Shown: positions 16,928 to 25,503 of the stretch, piece by piece | How positions within the stretch are numbered: position 1 is the stretch's first letter | Layout: the number at the start of each line of letters is the position of its first letter | Assembly (NCBI GenBank): GCA_003389325.1 | Contig: QQVE01000005.1 | Location: 1 to 64,000 of the forward strand | Direction: 5' to 3' | Origin: Planctomycetota bacterium | GTDB taxonomy: Bacteria; Planctomycetota; Planctomycetia; Pirellulales; PALSA-1355 | Length of the DNA stretch: 64,000 nucleotides | Program-made: the position numbers and the translations under genes | Notes under the pieces: model-generated | Seen by the model: only the letters and a program-made list of their open reading frames with translations | Database searches by the model: none | Told to the model about the DNA's origin: nothing

Positions 16928-17905
16928 GTGGAGGAACCGCTCATCTATCTCAGCCCGGCGGGCCGGTGGTTGATCCTCGGCTGGACGTTCGCACTGGGGG
17001 CCGCCATCGGCAGCTTCCTGAACGTCGTGGCCTATCGTCTCCCGCGGGGATTGAACCTGAGCCGGCCGGGATCGCGGTGTCCCTCCTGCGGCCGCGCGAT
17101 TCGCTGGTACGACAACGTGCCGATCGCCGGCTGGCTGTGGTTGCGGGGGCGCTGCCGCGAGTGTCGCGCCTCGATTTCGCCGCGCTATCCGATCGTCGAA
17201 GCCATCGCGGCCGTCTGCGCCTTTGTCGTCGCCTGGGCCGGCATCTACGACATGCCGGAGGTCGACGGGCTGGCCTACGCACTGGCGCCGGTCTGGATCG
17301 CCTGGCGGCTGGTGTTGGTGTTCGTCTTGCTGTGCGCGGCGCTGTTGGAATGGGACGGCAACGTCGCCCCGCCGCGAATGGCGCTGGCGGCCGGCCTGGT
17401 GCTGTTGATCTTGCCCGTGCTGTTTCCAGGATTGCGGGCGCCGTGGGTCAGCGAGTCGGTTCGCTTTCACGGACTGGTCGACAGTGGTGCGGCGGCGGCT
17501 GCGATGTTGTTGCTCGGCCTGCTTGCCTGGCCTCAAATTCAAACCACGTACCGCCACGGCGAGATGGGCACGGGTGCGACAGCCGTGGGGCAGATGATGC
17601 TTGTCGGACTGACGCTGGGCATGGCAGGTGGATCGGCCGCGACTGCGCTGGCGGCCGTGGGAGTGCTGATCTGCCTGGCGGCGGCCTGCTTCTGGAGCCC
17701 CGCGGCGCGATTCGGCTGGGCGGCCTGGCTGCTCGCCGGTACGCTGTGCTGGACGGCGATGGCCTCTGTCGCACTTGCGCGCTGGCCGGAGCGGTTCGCA
17801 GATCCCAGCCGCACGCTCTTGGTCGCCGGCGTCGTCGTGGCCGCCGCCGCGGTTGTGTCGCGCTTGTTGCCGTCGAGGCCTGCTTTGACCCCGGGCGATG
17901 CCTAG
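16928..17905 (+). CDS. prepilin-peptidase-like protein lacking the second catalytic Asp
   Basis: 325 residues with about 7-8 membrane segments. The N-terminal part matches the type IV prepilin peptidase methylation domain: GSFLNVVAYRLPRG, then the zinc pairs CPSC and CREC. In active enzymes two aspartates do the cleavage. The first is present (EWDGNVAPP), but the GxGDxK site reads TAVGQMML, with Gln for Asp and Met for Lys. It may therefore be a methylase only or a non-catalytic homologue. The start is GTG 16928 or TTG 16922; AGAGG lies upstream of both. It follows the UbiD-family gene by 14 bases, so probably one transcript. Confidence 0.78.
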   Translation: MEEPLIYLSPAGRWLILGWTFALGAAIGSFLNVVAYRLPRGLNLSRPGSRCPSCGRAIRWYDNVPIAGWLWLRGRCRECRASISPRYPIVEAIAAVCAFVVAWAGIYDMPEVDGLAYALAPVWIAWRLVLVFVLLCAALLEWDGNVAPPRMALAAGLVLLILPVLFPGLRAPWVSESVRFHGLVDSGAAAAAMLLLGLLAWPQIQTTYRHGEMGTGATAVGQMMLVGLTLGMAGGSAATALAAVGVLICLAAACFWSPAARFGWAAWLLAGTLCWTAMASVALARWPERFADPSRTLLVAGVVVAAAAVVSRLLPSRPALTPGDA

Positions 17906-17919
17906 CGGAGAGAACGTCG

Positions 17920-19326
17920 ATGGCCCGCTTGACCTTTCACGGGGCTGCCCAAACCGTTACCGGCTCGAAGTATCTCGTCGAGGTCGACGGGGCCCGCGTG
18001 CTGGTTGATTGCGGGCTGTTCCAGGGTCTGAAGGAGTTGCGGCTGCGGAACTGGGCGCCGTTTCCCGTCTCGCCGCAGAGCATCGACGCGGTGGTGCTCA
18101 CTCACGCGCACATCGACCACATCGGCTACCTGCCGCGGCTGGTGCGCGACGGTTTCCGCGGGCCCGTGTTCGCCACGCCGGCCACCGAGTCGTTGGCCGA
18201 GTTGCTGCTGCTCGACTCAGCACACAACCAGGAGGAAGAGGCGGCCTACGCGAACCGCAAGGGATACTCCAAGCACAAGCCGGCCCTGCCGCTGTACGAC
18301 ACGGGCGACGCGAAGCGTGCCCTGCGCCGTTTTCGCAGCGTCCATCGTGACGAATGGTTCCACCCCGCGGCCCCGCTGCGAGCGCGGTATCACGACACCG
18401 GACACCTGTTAGGCTCATGCATGGTCGAGATCGAGTGGGGCCAGGGCGATTCGCAGCGGCGGATCGTGTTCTCCGGCGACGTGGGCCGCTACGGGGCGCC
18501 GTTGTACCACGATCCCCAGCCGCCGCCGGCCTGCGACTACCTGGTGTGCGAAAGCACCTACGGCAACCGCGAGCACCCCGACGTCGATATTCTGGACCAG
18601 TTGTGCGACGTCGTGCAGAAATCAATTCGCCGCGGCGGCGTGATGCTGATGGCGTCGTTTGCCGTGGGCCGCGCTCAACAGTTGATCTACCTGTTGCAGG
18701 TACTGATGGACGACGGGCGGATTCCGAACATCCCGATCGTGCTCGACAGTCCGATGGCCGCCAGCGGCATGGAAATCTATCGCTACTATGCCTCGGAACA
18801 CGACCTGTCCGAAGGGCTGACCGTGCGGCCCGACTTTCAGTTCAGTTTCGATCGGGTGCGGATCACGCGCAACGTGGCCGAGTCGAAGGCGGTGAACAAG
18901 ATGATGGGGCCCGGCGTGATCATCTCGTCCTCGGGCATGATGACCGGCGGGCGGATCCTGCACCACTTGCGGCAACGGTTGCCCGATGAGCGAAACACGA
19001 TCGTGCTGGGCGGATTCATGGCCGCCGGCACGCGCGGCCGAGCGCTGCAGGAAGGAGCACCGACGATCCGCATGTTCGGGAGCGACGTGCCGGTACGGGC
19101 GGCCGTGGTGGAAGTTTCGTCGCTCAGCGCTCACGCGGGCCACAGCGAGTTGTTGCGGTGGCTCGCGCCGCTGCCGCCGCCCCGCCGGGTGTTTCTGACG
19201 CACGGTGAGTTGAGCTCGTCGATGGCCCTTGCCGAGGAACTGCACCGCACGCGCGGATGGGATACGCTGGTGCCGGAGCACAGGCAATTCGTCGACCTGG
19301 ATGCGGACCCTGAACCGGAGCGGTAA
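17920..19326 (+). CDS. beta-CASP metallo-beta-lactamase-fold hydrolase
   Basis: 468 residues. The metal site HAHIDH is near residue 62, with further ligands in HDTGHLLGSC, SGDVGR and the C-terminal SLSAHAGH. The beta-CASP insertion carries SSGMMTGG near 337 and a C-terminal RMBL-type segment (VFLTHGE). This architecture is shared by CPSF-like RNA endonucleases and RNase J relatives, so RNA processing in the cytoplasm is the likely role, though the substrate is not known. The start at 17920 has GGAGA upstream. It sits 14 bases after the peptidase-like gene. Confidence 0.9.
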   Translation: MARLTFHGAAQTVTGSKYLVEVDGARVLVDCGLFQGLKELRLRNWAPFPVSPQSIDAVVLTHAHIDHIGYLPRLVRDGFRGPVFATPATESLAELLLLDSAHNQEEEAAYANRKGYSKHKPALPLYDTGDAKRALRRFRSVHRDEWFHPAAPLRARYHDTGHLLGSCMVEIEWGQGDSQRRIVFSGDVGRYGAPLYHDPQPPPACDYLVCESTYGNREHPDVDILDQLCDVVQKSIRRGGVMLMASFAVGRAQQLIYLLQVLMDDGRIPNIPIVLDSPMAASGMEIYRYYASEHDLSEGLTVRPDFQFSFDRVRITRNVAESKAVNKMMGPGVIISSSGMMTGGRILHHLRQRLPDERNTIVLGGFMAAGTRGRALQEGAPTIRMFGSDVPVRAAVVEVSSLSAHAGHSELLRWLAPLPPPRRVFLTHGELSSSMALAEELHRTRGWDTLVPEHRQFVDLDADPEPER

Positions 19327-19355
19327 GCCGCTCGCTTGCGACTGGCGGAATGGCA

Positions 19356-20207
19356 ATGAACGAACCCGATCCCCGCGTGCAGGAGATTCTCGATTCGCCG
19401 AGCTACGTGCTGGCCGAGGAAGATACGGCGCTGTTGGCCCGGCCCGAGCTGCGGCCGGTGCGGTTGCAGCTCGAGCTGCTCAAGCCGGAGATGGCGCTTA
19501 ACGCGCGCGAAATCAGCTCGACGATCGTAGTGTTTGGCAGCACGCGGATTCTCGAGCGCGAGGCGCTCGAGGAACAGCATCGACTCTACTCGAAAGCGGC
19601 CGCGGCCGATCCGCGCGATCGGGCAGCCGCGCGGGCACTCGAGCGCTGTGAGCGGCTGCTGGCCAAGATCCGCTTTTACGACGAAGCCCGCGAGTTTGCG
19701 CGACTGGCGTCGATCGAGTCGAAGGCCAACGGCCGGCGCTACGTCGTGGTGACCGGTGGCGGACCGGGCATCATGGAGGCGGCCAACCGTGGGGCGAGCG
19801 ACGTGGGCGAGCCCTCGGTGGGGCTCAACATCACGCTGCCGCACGAGCAGTTCCCCAATCCGTACATCACGCCGGAGCTGTGCTTCCAGTTCCACTACTT
19901 CGCCCTGCGGAAGATGCACTTCCTGTTGCGGGCCCAGGCGCTGGTCGTGTTTCCCGGCGGGTTCGGCACGATCGACGAGTTGTTCGACGCGCTGACGCTG
20001 CGGCAGACCAACCGCATGCAGCGCATCCCCATCATCATGTATGGCCGCGGCTACTGGGAGCAGGCGGTGAACCTGCAGTTCCTGGCCGACGAAGGGGCCA
20101 TCTCCGACGAAGACTTGGACCTGGTGGCCTATGCCGACACGCCGCAGGAAGCCTGGCAACTGATTCGCGATTTTCCCCGTATCGAGTCACCCCGAGCAAG
20201 TGAGTGA
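19356..20207 (+). CDS. LOG-family nucleotide hydrolase (cytokinin riboside 5'-monophosphate phosphoribohydrolase-like)
   Basis: 283 residues. The diagnostic PGGFGTIDELF is near residue 200, and VVTGGGPGIMEAANRGA forms the nucleotide-binding loop. LOG proteins split the N-glycosidic bond of nucleoside monophosphates. This one has an extra helical N-terminal segment of about 100 residues, longer than the roughly 190-residue core family. The ATG at 19356 is preferred over 19350 because GGCGGA then has proper spacing. It overlaps or abuts the next gene, so translation is probably coupled. Confidence 0.88.
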   Translation: MNEPDPRVQEILDSPSYVLAEEDTALLARPELRPVRLQLELLKPEMALNAREISSTIVVFGSTRILEREALEEQHRLYSKAAAADPRDRAAARALERCERLLAKIRFYDEAREFARLASIESKANGRRYVVVTGGGPGIMEAANRGASDVGEPSVGLNITLPHEQFPNPYITPELCFQFHYFALRKMHFLLRAQALVVFPGGFGTIDELFDALTLRQTNRMQRIPIIMYGRGYWEQAVNLQFLADEGAISDEDLDLVAYADTPQEAWQLIRDFPRIESPRASE

Positions 20208-20211
20208 TCGC

Positions 20212-20976
20212 ATGACACCTCCGGTAATGCAGCCCGTGGCCCTGGTGACCGGCGCCGGCCGCCGTTTGGGCAAGAAGATTGCCGAGTTCCTGGCCGCGCG
20301 CGGCTACCGGCTGGCGCTGCACGCCAACGCCTCGCTGGCCGGTGCCGAGGAAACGGCGGGACGCATGCTTGCCGACGGCGGCGATGCCTTGGCCGTCTCG
20401 GCCGATCTGCGCGACGAACAGGCCATCCGGGAAATGATCACACGCGTCAACAACCACTTCGGCCGGATCGACGCTTTGGTGAACAACGCCGCGATCTGGG
20501 ATGCCAGGCCGCTGGAAGAAGTGACTCCCAAGGACGTGCGCGAGCACTTCGAGATCAACACGCTGGGCACGTTTCTCTGCTGTCAACACGTGGGGCTGGT
20601 GATGGCCGCTCAGGCCGAAGGCGGGGCGATCGTCAACGTCGGCGACTGGGCCGTGGCCCGTCCCTACGGCGATCACGCCGCGTACTTCGCCGCCAAGGGA
20701 AGCATTCCCACGCTCACGCGCACCTTTGCCGTGGAACTGGCCGCGCGCAACCCCCGGGTGCGCGTCAACGCCGTGCTGCCGGGACCCGTGCTGTTGCCCG
20801 AGGCGATGTCGGCCGACGAGCGAAGGGCCGTGGCTGACGCCACGCTGCTGAAGCGTGAAGGCACGGCCGACGAGTTGGCAGCCGCGGTATCCTTTCTGTT
20901 GGAGAACGCGTTCATCACGGGCGTGTGTTTGCCGGTCGACGGGGGACGGCGACTGTGTGCTTCGGCCGACGCCTAG
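20212..20976 (+). CDS. SDR-family reductase, pteridine-reductase-like
   Basis: 254 residues. The cofactor motif is TGAGRRLGKKIA, with the Arg that marks NADPH-dependent pteridine reductases (PTR1/FolM), instead of the usual TGxxxGIG. The usual catalytic Ser is replaced by Asp (VNVGDWA near 143), followed by Tyr 13 residues later and Lys 4 after that (YFAAK). That is the Asp-Tyr-Lys triad and spacing of trypanosomatid PTR1. A reductase of dihydropterin or folate is therefore likely. An alternative GTG start at 20200 overlaps the LOG gene. It is last in the plus-strand run. Confidence 0.85.
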   Translation: MTPPVMQPVALVTGAGRRLGKKIAEFLAARGYRLALHANASLAGAEETAGRMLADGGDALAVSADLRDEQAIREMITRVNNHFGRIDALVNNAAIWDARPLEEVTPKDVREHFEINTLGTFLCCQHVGLVMAAQAEGGAIVNVGDWAVARPYGDHAAYFAAKGSIPTLTRTFAVELAARNPRVRVNAVLPGPVLLPEAMSADERRAVADATLLKREGTADELAAAVSFLLENAFITGVCLPVDGGRRLCASADA

Positions 20977-21352
20977 GCATATACCTCCGTCGGGTGGGAT
21001 GCGTTGATGGTGAGGCGGGTGGCTGTTAGGTTTACGTCGCGCGGCGGTGGGCTCCTTGGCCCTGCGCCGCGGCACTTTGCGGATGTTGGAATCGGCCGAT
21101 TGGATTGCGGCCTGAGAATTCGAGCGAGTCGTCGGCGCCCCCTTCGTGCGGACGACCCGGGCAGCAACTTTCCCGACGCGAAGCCCGCGAGCTACGAGCA
21201 CAAGACGGGTCGGGTACGATCAATCCATCCTCTCGAATGTTCGCCCCGATGTTCGATACGTGAGCGGTCTGCCTGCGCATGGCGGGCAACCGGACGGAAC
21301 ATCGGAGCACCGAACGAGTGGACGGGATGTGGCGAGATGCGGACGGCGCGGC
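20977..21352. other. intergenic region upstream of the CHAD gene
   Basis: 376 bases with no supportable gene on either strand; short open frames here have no family resemblance. The only clear structure is a 60-base compound hairpin just before the CHAD gene (21246-21305). Confidence 0.5.
21246..21305 (+). promoter_or_regulatory. compound stem-loop upstream of the CHAD gene
   Basis: The outer stem is CCGATGTTC with GAACATCGG (9 bp, perfect). Inside it are CGGT with ACCG and GCCTGC with GCGGGC (one G-U) around a 5-base loop. It ends 47 bases before the start codon and is not followed by a T-run, so a leader structure is likelier than a terminator. Confidence 0.45.
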
Positions 21353-22306
21353 ATGGGACGCAACAGTAAGTGGATCGAGAGCGACCCCGACGATTCGGTC
21401 GAGGAGGTTGCGCGCCGCGCGCTCGAATCGCGGCTCGAGCGGCTGTGGTATTACGTGCAGACCGCCGTGGCCGAGCCCCCCAGCGAAACCGAGAACGTGC
21501 ACCAGTTGCGCGTGTTCGCGCGTCGTACGGCCGCGGCGATGGAAAACTTTTCCGACTGGCTGCCGCGGCGCCGCGGCCACTGGATGCGCAAGCAGCTCAA
21601 GCGGCTGCGGAAGGCGGCCGGCGAAGCGCGCGACCTGGACGTGCTGCGGATTCGCTGGACCGAGACGCTGGCATCGCTGCCCGCGCCGCAGTCGGCCCTG
21701 TTGCTCGAGCAGGTGAAGCGCCGCCGGCGAAAGGCGCAGTGGCCGGTCGAAGACATCTATCACAAGCTGGCCGGCAAGGACTTCGAAAAGCGGGCGCGAA
21801 AGTTCGTCAAGCGGATCCGTTTGCGCAACGGCGACGAGGCCTGCGATCAAAAACTGGCCTGTCTGGCCCGCAAGGCGCTGGGCGGGCTGGTGATTCCGTA
21901 CTTGCAGGCGGCGGGCAGCGAAATGAACGACGCCGAGAGCCTGCACGCCTTTCGCATTCGCAGCAAGCAGGTGCGCTATGCGATGGAGCTGTTTGCGGGC
22001 GCTTTCGACGAGGACTTTCGCCGGGCGCTGTATCCGATCGTGGCCGACTTGCAGGACAAGCTGGGCGAGATCAACGACCACGTGACGGCGCAGAACTATT
22101 TGACCGCGTGGCGCGAGCAGACCGATGCGCCGGCCGTGTTGAACGCCATCGACGCGGGACTGGCGCACGAGCAGCAAGCATTTGCGGCCAGCCGCGACCG
22201 GTTTCTCGCGTGGTGGACGCCCGAGCGGCGTCAGGACTTGCACAGCCGATTCGCCCGCTACGTCGATCTCGAGACCGCGCCGCAGGCGTCGGAGGAATGT
22301 GCCTAA
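21353..22306 (+). CDS. CHAD domain protein
   Basis: 317 residues, helical and rich in Arg, Lys and conserved His. The CHAD signature starts with VHQLRVFARRTAAAMENF (residues about 48-65) and repeats as LHAFRIRSKQVRYAMELF near 200, the two symmetric halves of the fold. CHAD proteins bind inorganic polyphosphate and often localise to its granules. There is no attached CYTH domain and no polyphosphate kinase gene nearby. The start at 21353 (MGRNSKW) avoids the low-quality upstream translation. Confidence 0.9.
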   Translation: MGRNSKWIESDPDDSVEEVARRALESRLERLWYYVQTAVAEPPSETENVHQLRVFARRTAAAMENFSDWLPRRRGHWMRKQLKRLRKAAGEARDLDVLRIRWTETLASLPAPQSALLLEQVKRRRRKAQWPVEDIYHKLAGKDFEKRARKFVKRIRLRNGDEACDQKLACLARKALGGLVIPYLQAAGSEMNDAESLHAFRIRSKQVRYAMELFAGAFDEDFRRALYPIVADLQDKLGEINDHVTAQNYLTAWREQTDAPAVLNAIDAGLAHEQQAFAASRDRFLAWWTPERRQDLHSRFARYVDLETAPQASEECA

Positions 22307-22389
22307 GCGCGACGCGAGGCTAACGCTCGCCGTGACGGGTGCGCGGCGGCACGATGATGGAGACGCGCGCGAGGCTGTTCCGGCGGACG

Positions 22390-22414
22390 CATGCTCACGC
22401 GGGGCGTGGGCATG
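22390..22414 (-). repeat. degenerate REP-like palindrome (copy 3)
   Basis: CATGCTCACGC and GCGTGGGCATG around GGG: 10 of 11 stem positions pair. It matches the RAYT-linked REP with one stem change. It lies alone in the 150-base gap between two convergent genes. Confidence 0.65.
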
Positions 22415-22459
22415 GCATCTATGAACGCTGGGTGGCGGAGCGAGCGGGAACGCGCGGAC

Positions 22460-22900
22460 TTACCGCACGGGGCGCGTGATGGGTGAGGGCACGGCCTGCA
22501 GGAATCGGCCGCCGCTTTCGTACCAGCCGTACTGCGTGAAGCGGCACCAGGTGATGTTCATCAGGAAACCGGCCCAGCGCAAGTCACTGGTTTCGAGCGA
22601 GGCAATCATGCGGCGCTCGGAAATCGCCTGCTGGTAGAAGAAGCCCAGCCCGCGCTCCGAGAGCGTTTTGCCGACCACGGCCACGGTTTCGCCGACCGGC
22701 GAAAAGCCGTCCTCGCCGACGGGGGTGAGGTAGAGCAGGTGCGAGTAGGGGTAGCGTTGATCGGCCCGCCGCTCGATGTTGCGGCCCTGCGGATAGTGTC
22801 CGACGAGAACATCCCATACCTGGTGTCTCATCTGTTCTTCGATGGGTCCGGCAGGCGCAGCTGTTGCCGGACCGCCTGGTAGACAGACGCTAGTCGCCAT
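22460..22900 (-). CDS. PilZ-like conserved hypothetical protein
   Basis: 146 residues. The segment ERRADQRYPYSHLLYLTPV resembles the RxxxR start of PilZ domains, which bind cyclic di-GMP, and LSERGLGFFYQQAI resembles the later (D/N)xSxxG region. The second signature is not exact, so binding is uncertain. Start 22900 is chosen for AAGGAGA 5 bases upstream; the ATG at 22930 has no such site. It is divergent from the SUKH-like gene across a region with palindromes. Confidence 0.65.
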   Translation of the reverse strand: MATSVCLPGGPATAAPAGPIEEQMRHQVWDVLVGHYPQGRNIERRADQRYPYSHLLYLTPVGEDGFSPVGETVAVVGKTLSERGLGFFYQQAISERRMIASLETSDLRWAGFLMNITWCRFTQYGWYESGGRFLQAVPSPITRPVR

Positions 22901-23002
22901 AATTCTCCTTCCGCCTGAAAGGAATTGCATGCAGCATCACCGCCAAACCAAGTACGGCGGGAGGGCTACGTTTGTCCCGATTGGGTTATCTCTAGGGGCA
23001 GA

Positions 23003-23063
23003 TTTCCGCGATCACCCACACAACAACCGCGGAAAAGTGACTAGCTGCTGGCCAGATCTGGCC
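23003..23063. promoter_or_regulatory. palindromes in the divergent PilZ-like / SUKH-like gene region
   Basis: A hairpin TTTCCGCG/CGCGGAAA (23003-23010 with 23028-23035) is followed by a perfect 14-base palindrome GGCCAGATCTGGCC (23050-23063). They lie between two divergent genes and could be operator sites; no regulator gene is adjacent. Confidence 0.35.
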
Positions 23064-23175
23064 GTTTAGGTGATGCCCCGCGCAGGTTGCGCCGCGCGGC
23101 AACCAAAGGATACTTACGTCACAAGTGGGCACTTGTCAAAAAAGCGGGACGTGTGCGGCAAGAAAGAAAACGCCT

Positions 23176-23646
23176 ATGTCCGCCATTGATGAGGCCTACC
23201 GCAAGTACTCGATCGAGCGGTTTCCGTTGCCGAGAGAAGCGCAGCTCGAGGCGTTGGAGCGGGACATCAACGTCACATTTCCTGAGGACTATCGTCGTTT
23301 CGTGCTGCAATACAACGGCGGCTATTTCAACGAACCGGCGATCCGGCCGGTGGACGACGGATGCCCCTTGGAGAGCTTGTCGATGCTATACGGGATCGGC
23401 GCTTCCCACGAAGAAGCGGAGCTTGGAGATCCGGCGTCGCTGTCCCTATTCGAAGAAAACGATCCACCGATCGCGGTGCCTATTGGTGACACCGGTACCG
23501 GGGGATTGATCCTGATCCACGTCGAGGCGGAAGGGGCAGGACGGATCTTTCTGAAACAAGCCTTTGGCGACTTCTTCTATCTGGCCGACGGCATCGAGGA
23601 GTTTTTTGGACTGCTGTACGATCCGCCGTGGGGCGAGGAATCGTAG
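23176..23646 (+). CDS. SMI1/KNR4 (SUKH) family protein
   Basis: 156 residues. The N-terminal part LEALERDINVTFPEDYRRFVLQYNGG is the SUKH signature. The remainder (IPIGDTGTGGLILI, then FLADGIEEFFGLL) is the standard core and C-terminal helix. SUKH proteins are common immunity proteins against contact-dependent or polymorphic toxins. No toxin gene is recognisable next to it, so it may be an orphan immunity gene or serve another role. The start at 23176 fits the family. Confidence 0.85.
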   Translation: MSAIDEAYRKYSIERFPLPREAQLEALERDINVTFPEDYRRFVLQYNGGYFNEPAIRPVDDGCPLESLSMLYGIGASHEEAELGDPASLSLFEENDPPIAVPIGDTGTGGLILIHVEAEGAGRIFLKQAFGDFFYLADGIEEFFGLLYDPPWGEES

Positions 23647-23682
23647 GCGTGTTCGCGCGGCGATCGGCCTGACGGCGAGTGC

Positions 23683-24447
23683 CTAGCCAGCGGCGTGGCT
23701 TTGGGCGAACTCGAGGTTTTCGGCCGCCGGGCGGCAGGCGGGATCGAGCGCCAGGGCCTGGCGGTTGGCGGCGGCGGCGGCGGGGAAGCGGCCCTGGCGG
23801 ATCAGGGTCACGCCGCGGTTGAAGTGGAAGATGGCCCGAAACGCGCGATCGCTCAGCTCGCGGCCCGTGGCCACGCGGTGGCGGTGTTCGGCCATGGCCG
23901 GTGGGACGGCGGCCGTGGGAAGATGCTCGTCGCGCTTCGCGATGGCAAACCACTCGCGGCAGGTGGTTTCGATGTCGAATGTTTCGGCGCCGCGGCCCAC
24001 CCGGCACCAGACGTGCCCCTTGACTGAAACCGGTCGGGCATCGAGGCCCACCCGCGCAGCCAGCGTCAGAAACAGGGCGCTTGCCGCCGCACAGTTGAAC
24101 GGCCCGCCGTCGAGCACGTCGCCCAGGTCGCTCGCGCTGGCCAGATACTTCCCGCGCAGCACGTGCTGGTGCAGATACGCGTGGATGGCAGCGGCTCGCT
24201 CGCGCGGGCTGGTCTGCGGATCGTCGCGGGGTGCATACTCGGCGGCCAGAGCGTCGAGTCGGGCGGCGTAGTGGTCGAGCCTCGCGTTCGAAACGCCACT
24301 GGCGGCCAGCAGCAATTGTTGGGGCCGTGGCTCCCGGACGATCGCCAGGTCGGCGCCGATCGTGAGCCCCCGGGCGACACTGGCGGCGCAGGCGCAGTGC
24401 AGCAACAGCAACAAAGCGGCCGAACGGATCGGCAGGTGCGAGGTCAT
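23683..24447 (-). CDS. exported transglutaminase-like protein with TPR-like tail
   Basis: 254 residues. A signal peptide (about 1-27, ending ASVARG) is followed by a transglutaminase-like core. The Cys is in PFNCAAASALF near 117, the His in VKGHVWCRV near 144 and the Asp in FDIETT near 157, the expected Cys-His-Asp order. The C-terminal 60 residues (FNRGVTLIRQGRFPAAAAANRQALALDPACRPA) form one to two TPR units. It is likely a periplasmic protease or cross-linking enzyme; substrate unknown. It converges on the SUKH-like gene. Confidence 0.82.
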   Translation of the reverse strand: MTSHLPIRSAALLLLLHCACAASVARGLTIGADLAIVREPRPQQLLLAASGVSNARLDHYAARLDALAAEYAPRDDPQTSPRERAAAIHAYLHQHVLRGKYLASASDLGDVLDGGPFNCAAASALFLTLAARVGLDARPVSVKGHVWCRVGRGAETFDIETTCREWFAIAKRDEHLPTAAVPPAMAEHRHRVATGRELSDRAFRAIFHFNRGVTLIRQGRFPAAAAANRQALALDPACRPAAENLEFAQSHAAG

Positions 24448-24574
24448 CGTGACGAGTCAGGCGGGAGTCGTGGCGGGCATCCTACACGCGGCTCGTACAC
24501 GAAAACGAGCCGTGAAAGTGTAGACCACGATCGGGTGCCGGGTCGCCTGGTCGTCGTAAGTGACTTGCCAAAGG

Positions 24575-25342
24575 CTACTTAGCGCTCATGCGCAAGGCCC
24601 CGTCGAGGCGGATCGTGGTGCCGTTGAGCATGACGTTCTCGACGATCTGGCCGGCCAGCGCCGCGTATTCGTCGGGCCGGCCCAGCCGCGGCGGAAACGG
24701 CACGGCGGCTTCCAGCGTCTTTTGATACTCGGGCGTCAGGCCGCGCATCATCGGCGTCTCGAACACGCCGGGCGCGATGGTCATCACGCGGATGCCGAAG
24801 CGGGCGATCTCGCGGGCGATCGGCAAGGTCATCGACACGACTCCGCCCTTGGACGCCGAGTAGGCGGCCTGGCCAATCTGGCCGTCGAACGCCGCGACCG
24901 ACGCGGTGTTGATGATCACGCCGCGTTCGCCCTCGTCGGTGGGATCGTTTTTCGACATCACGGCCGCGGCCAGGCGAATGACGTTGAACGTGCCGATCAG
25001 GTTCACTTCGATCGTGCGGCGAAAGGCTTGCAAATCGTGCGGACCTTCTTTGCCCACGACGCGGCCGGCGGCTCCGATGCCGGCGCAGTTGATCACGCCC
25101 TGGATGCTGCCGAATTGCCCGGCGGCGGTGTCCAGTGCAGCTTGCACGCTGGCTTCGTCGGTGACGTCGGTACGCACAAACTTGGCCCGCGAACCGAGCT
25201 CGCCGGCGAGCTTCTGGCTGACTTCTTCCTGCACGTCGGCCAGCAGCGCGTTGCCGCCGGCCGAGACGAACAGCCGCGCGCACGCTGCTCCCAAACCCGA
25301 TCCGCCGCCGGTAATGAAGAACGTGGAACCCTCGATGTTCAT
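24575..25342 (-). CDS. SDR-family dehydrogenase, type II 3-hydroxyacyl-CoA dehydrogenase-like
   Basis: 255 residues. It has the classical SDR motifs: TGGGSGLG for the NAD cofactor near residue 11, NCAG near 87, Ser in INTASVA and YSASKGG for catalysis. The overall sequence, including LLADVQEE and the [14 protein letters not shown] loop, resembles HSD10-type 3-hydroxyacyl-CoA dehydrogenases, so fatty-acid or branched-chain acyl-CoA oxidation is likely. The start at 25342 fits the family length. No other beta-oxidation gene is adjacent. Confidence 0.88.
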   Translation of the reverse strand: MNIEGSTFFITGGGSGLGAACARLFVSAGGNALLADVQEEVSQKLAGELGSRAKFVRTDVTDEASVQAALDTAAGQFGSIQGVINCAGIGAAGRVVGKEGPHDLQAFRRTIEVNLIGTFNVIRLAAAVMSKNDPTDEGERGVIINTASVAAFDGQIGQAAYSASKGGVVSMTLPIAREIARFGIRVMTIAPGVFETPMMRGLTPEYQKTLEAAVPFPPRLGRPDEYAALAGQIVENVMLNGTTIRLDGALRMSAK

Positions 25343-25503
25343 GGTAGCCCGCCGTTTGGTTTGGAAAGTGCGCGAATGGGTCGAGAGAGAAGGACCGCGC
25401 GGCAGCATCCAAAAGCCCGCGCGTGGTCACAAGTTAGGGCGCCGGCGCGCAGTCGTCAACTAGAGGGGGCGCGCGAAGTGAGGCGGCCAGCGACGCGCGG
25501 GGC

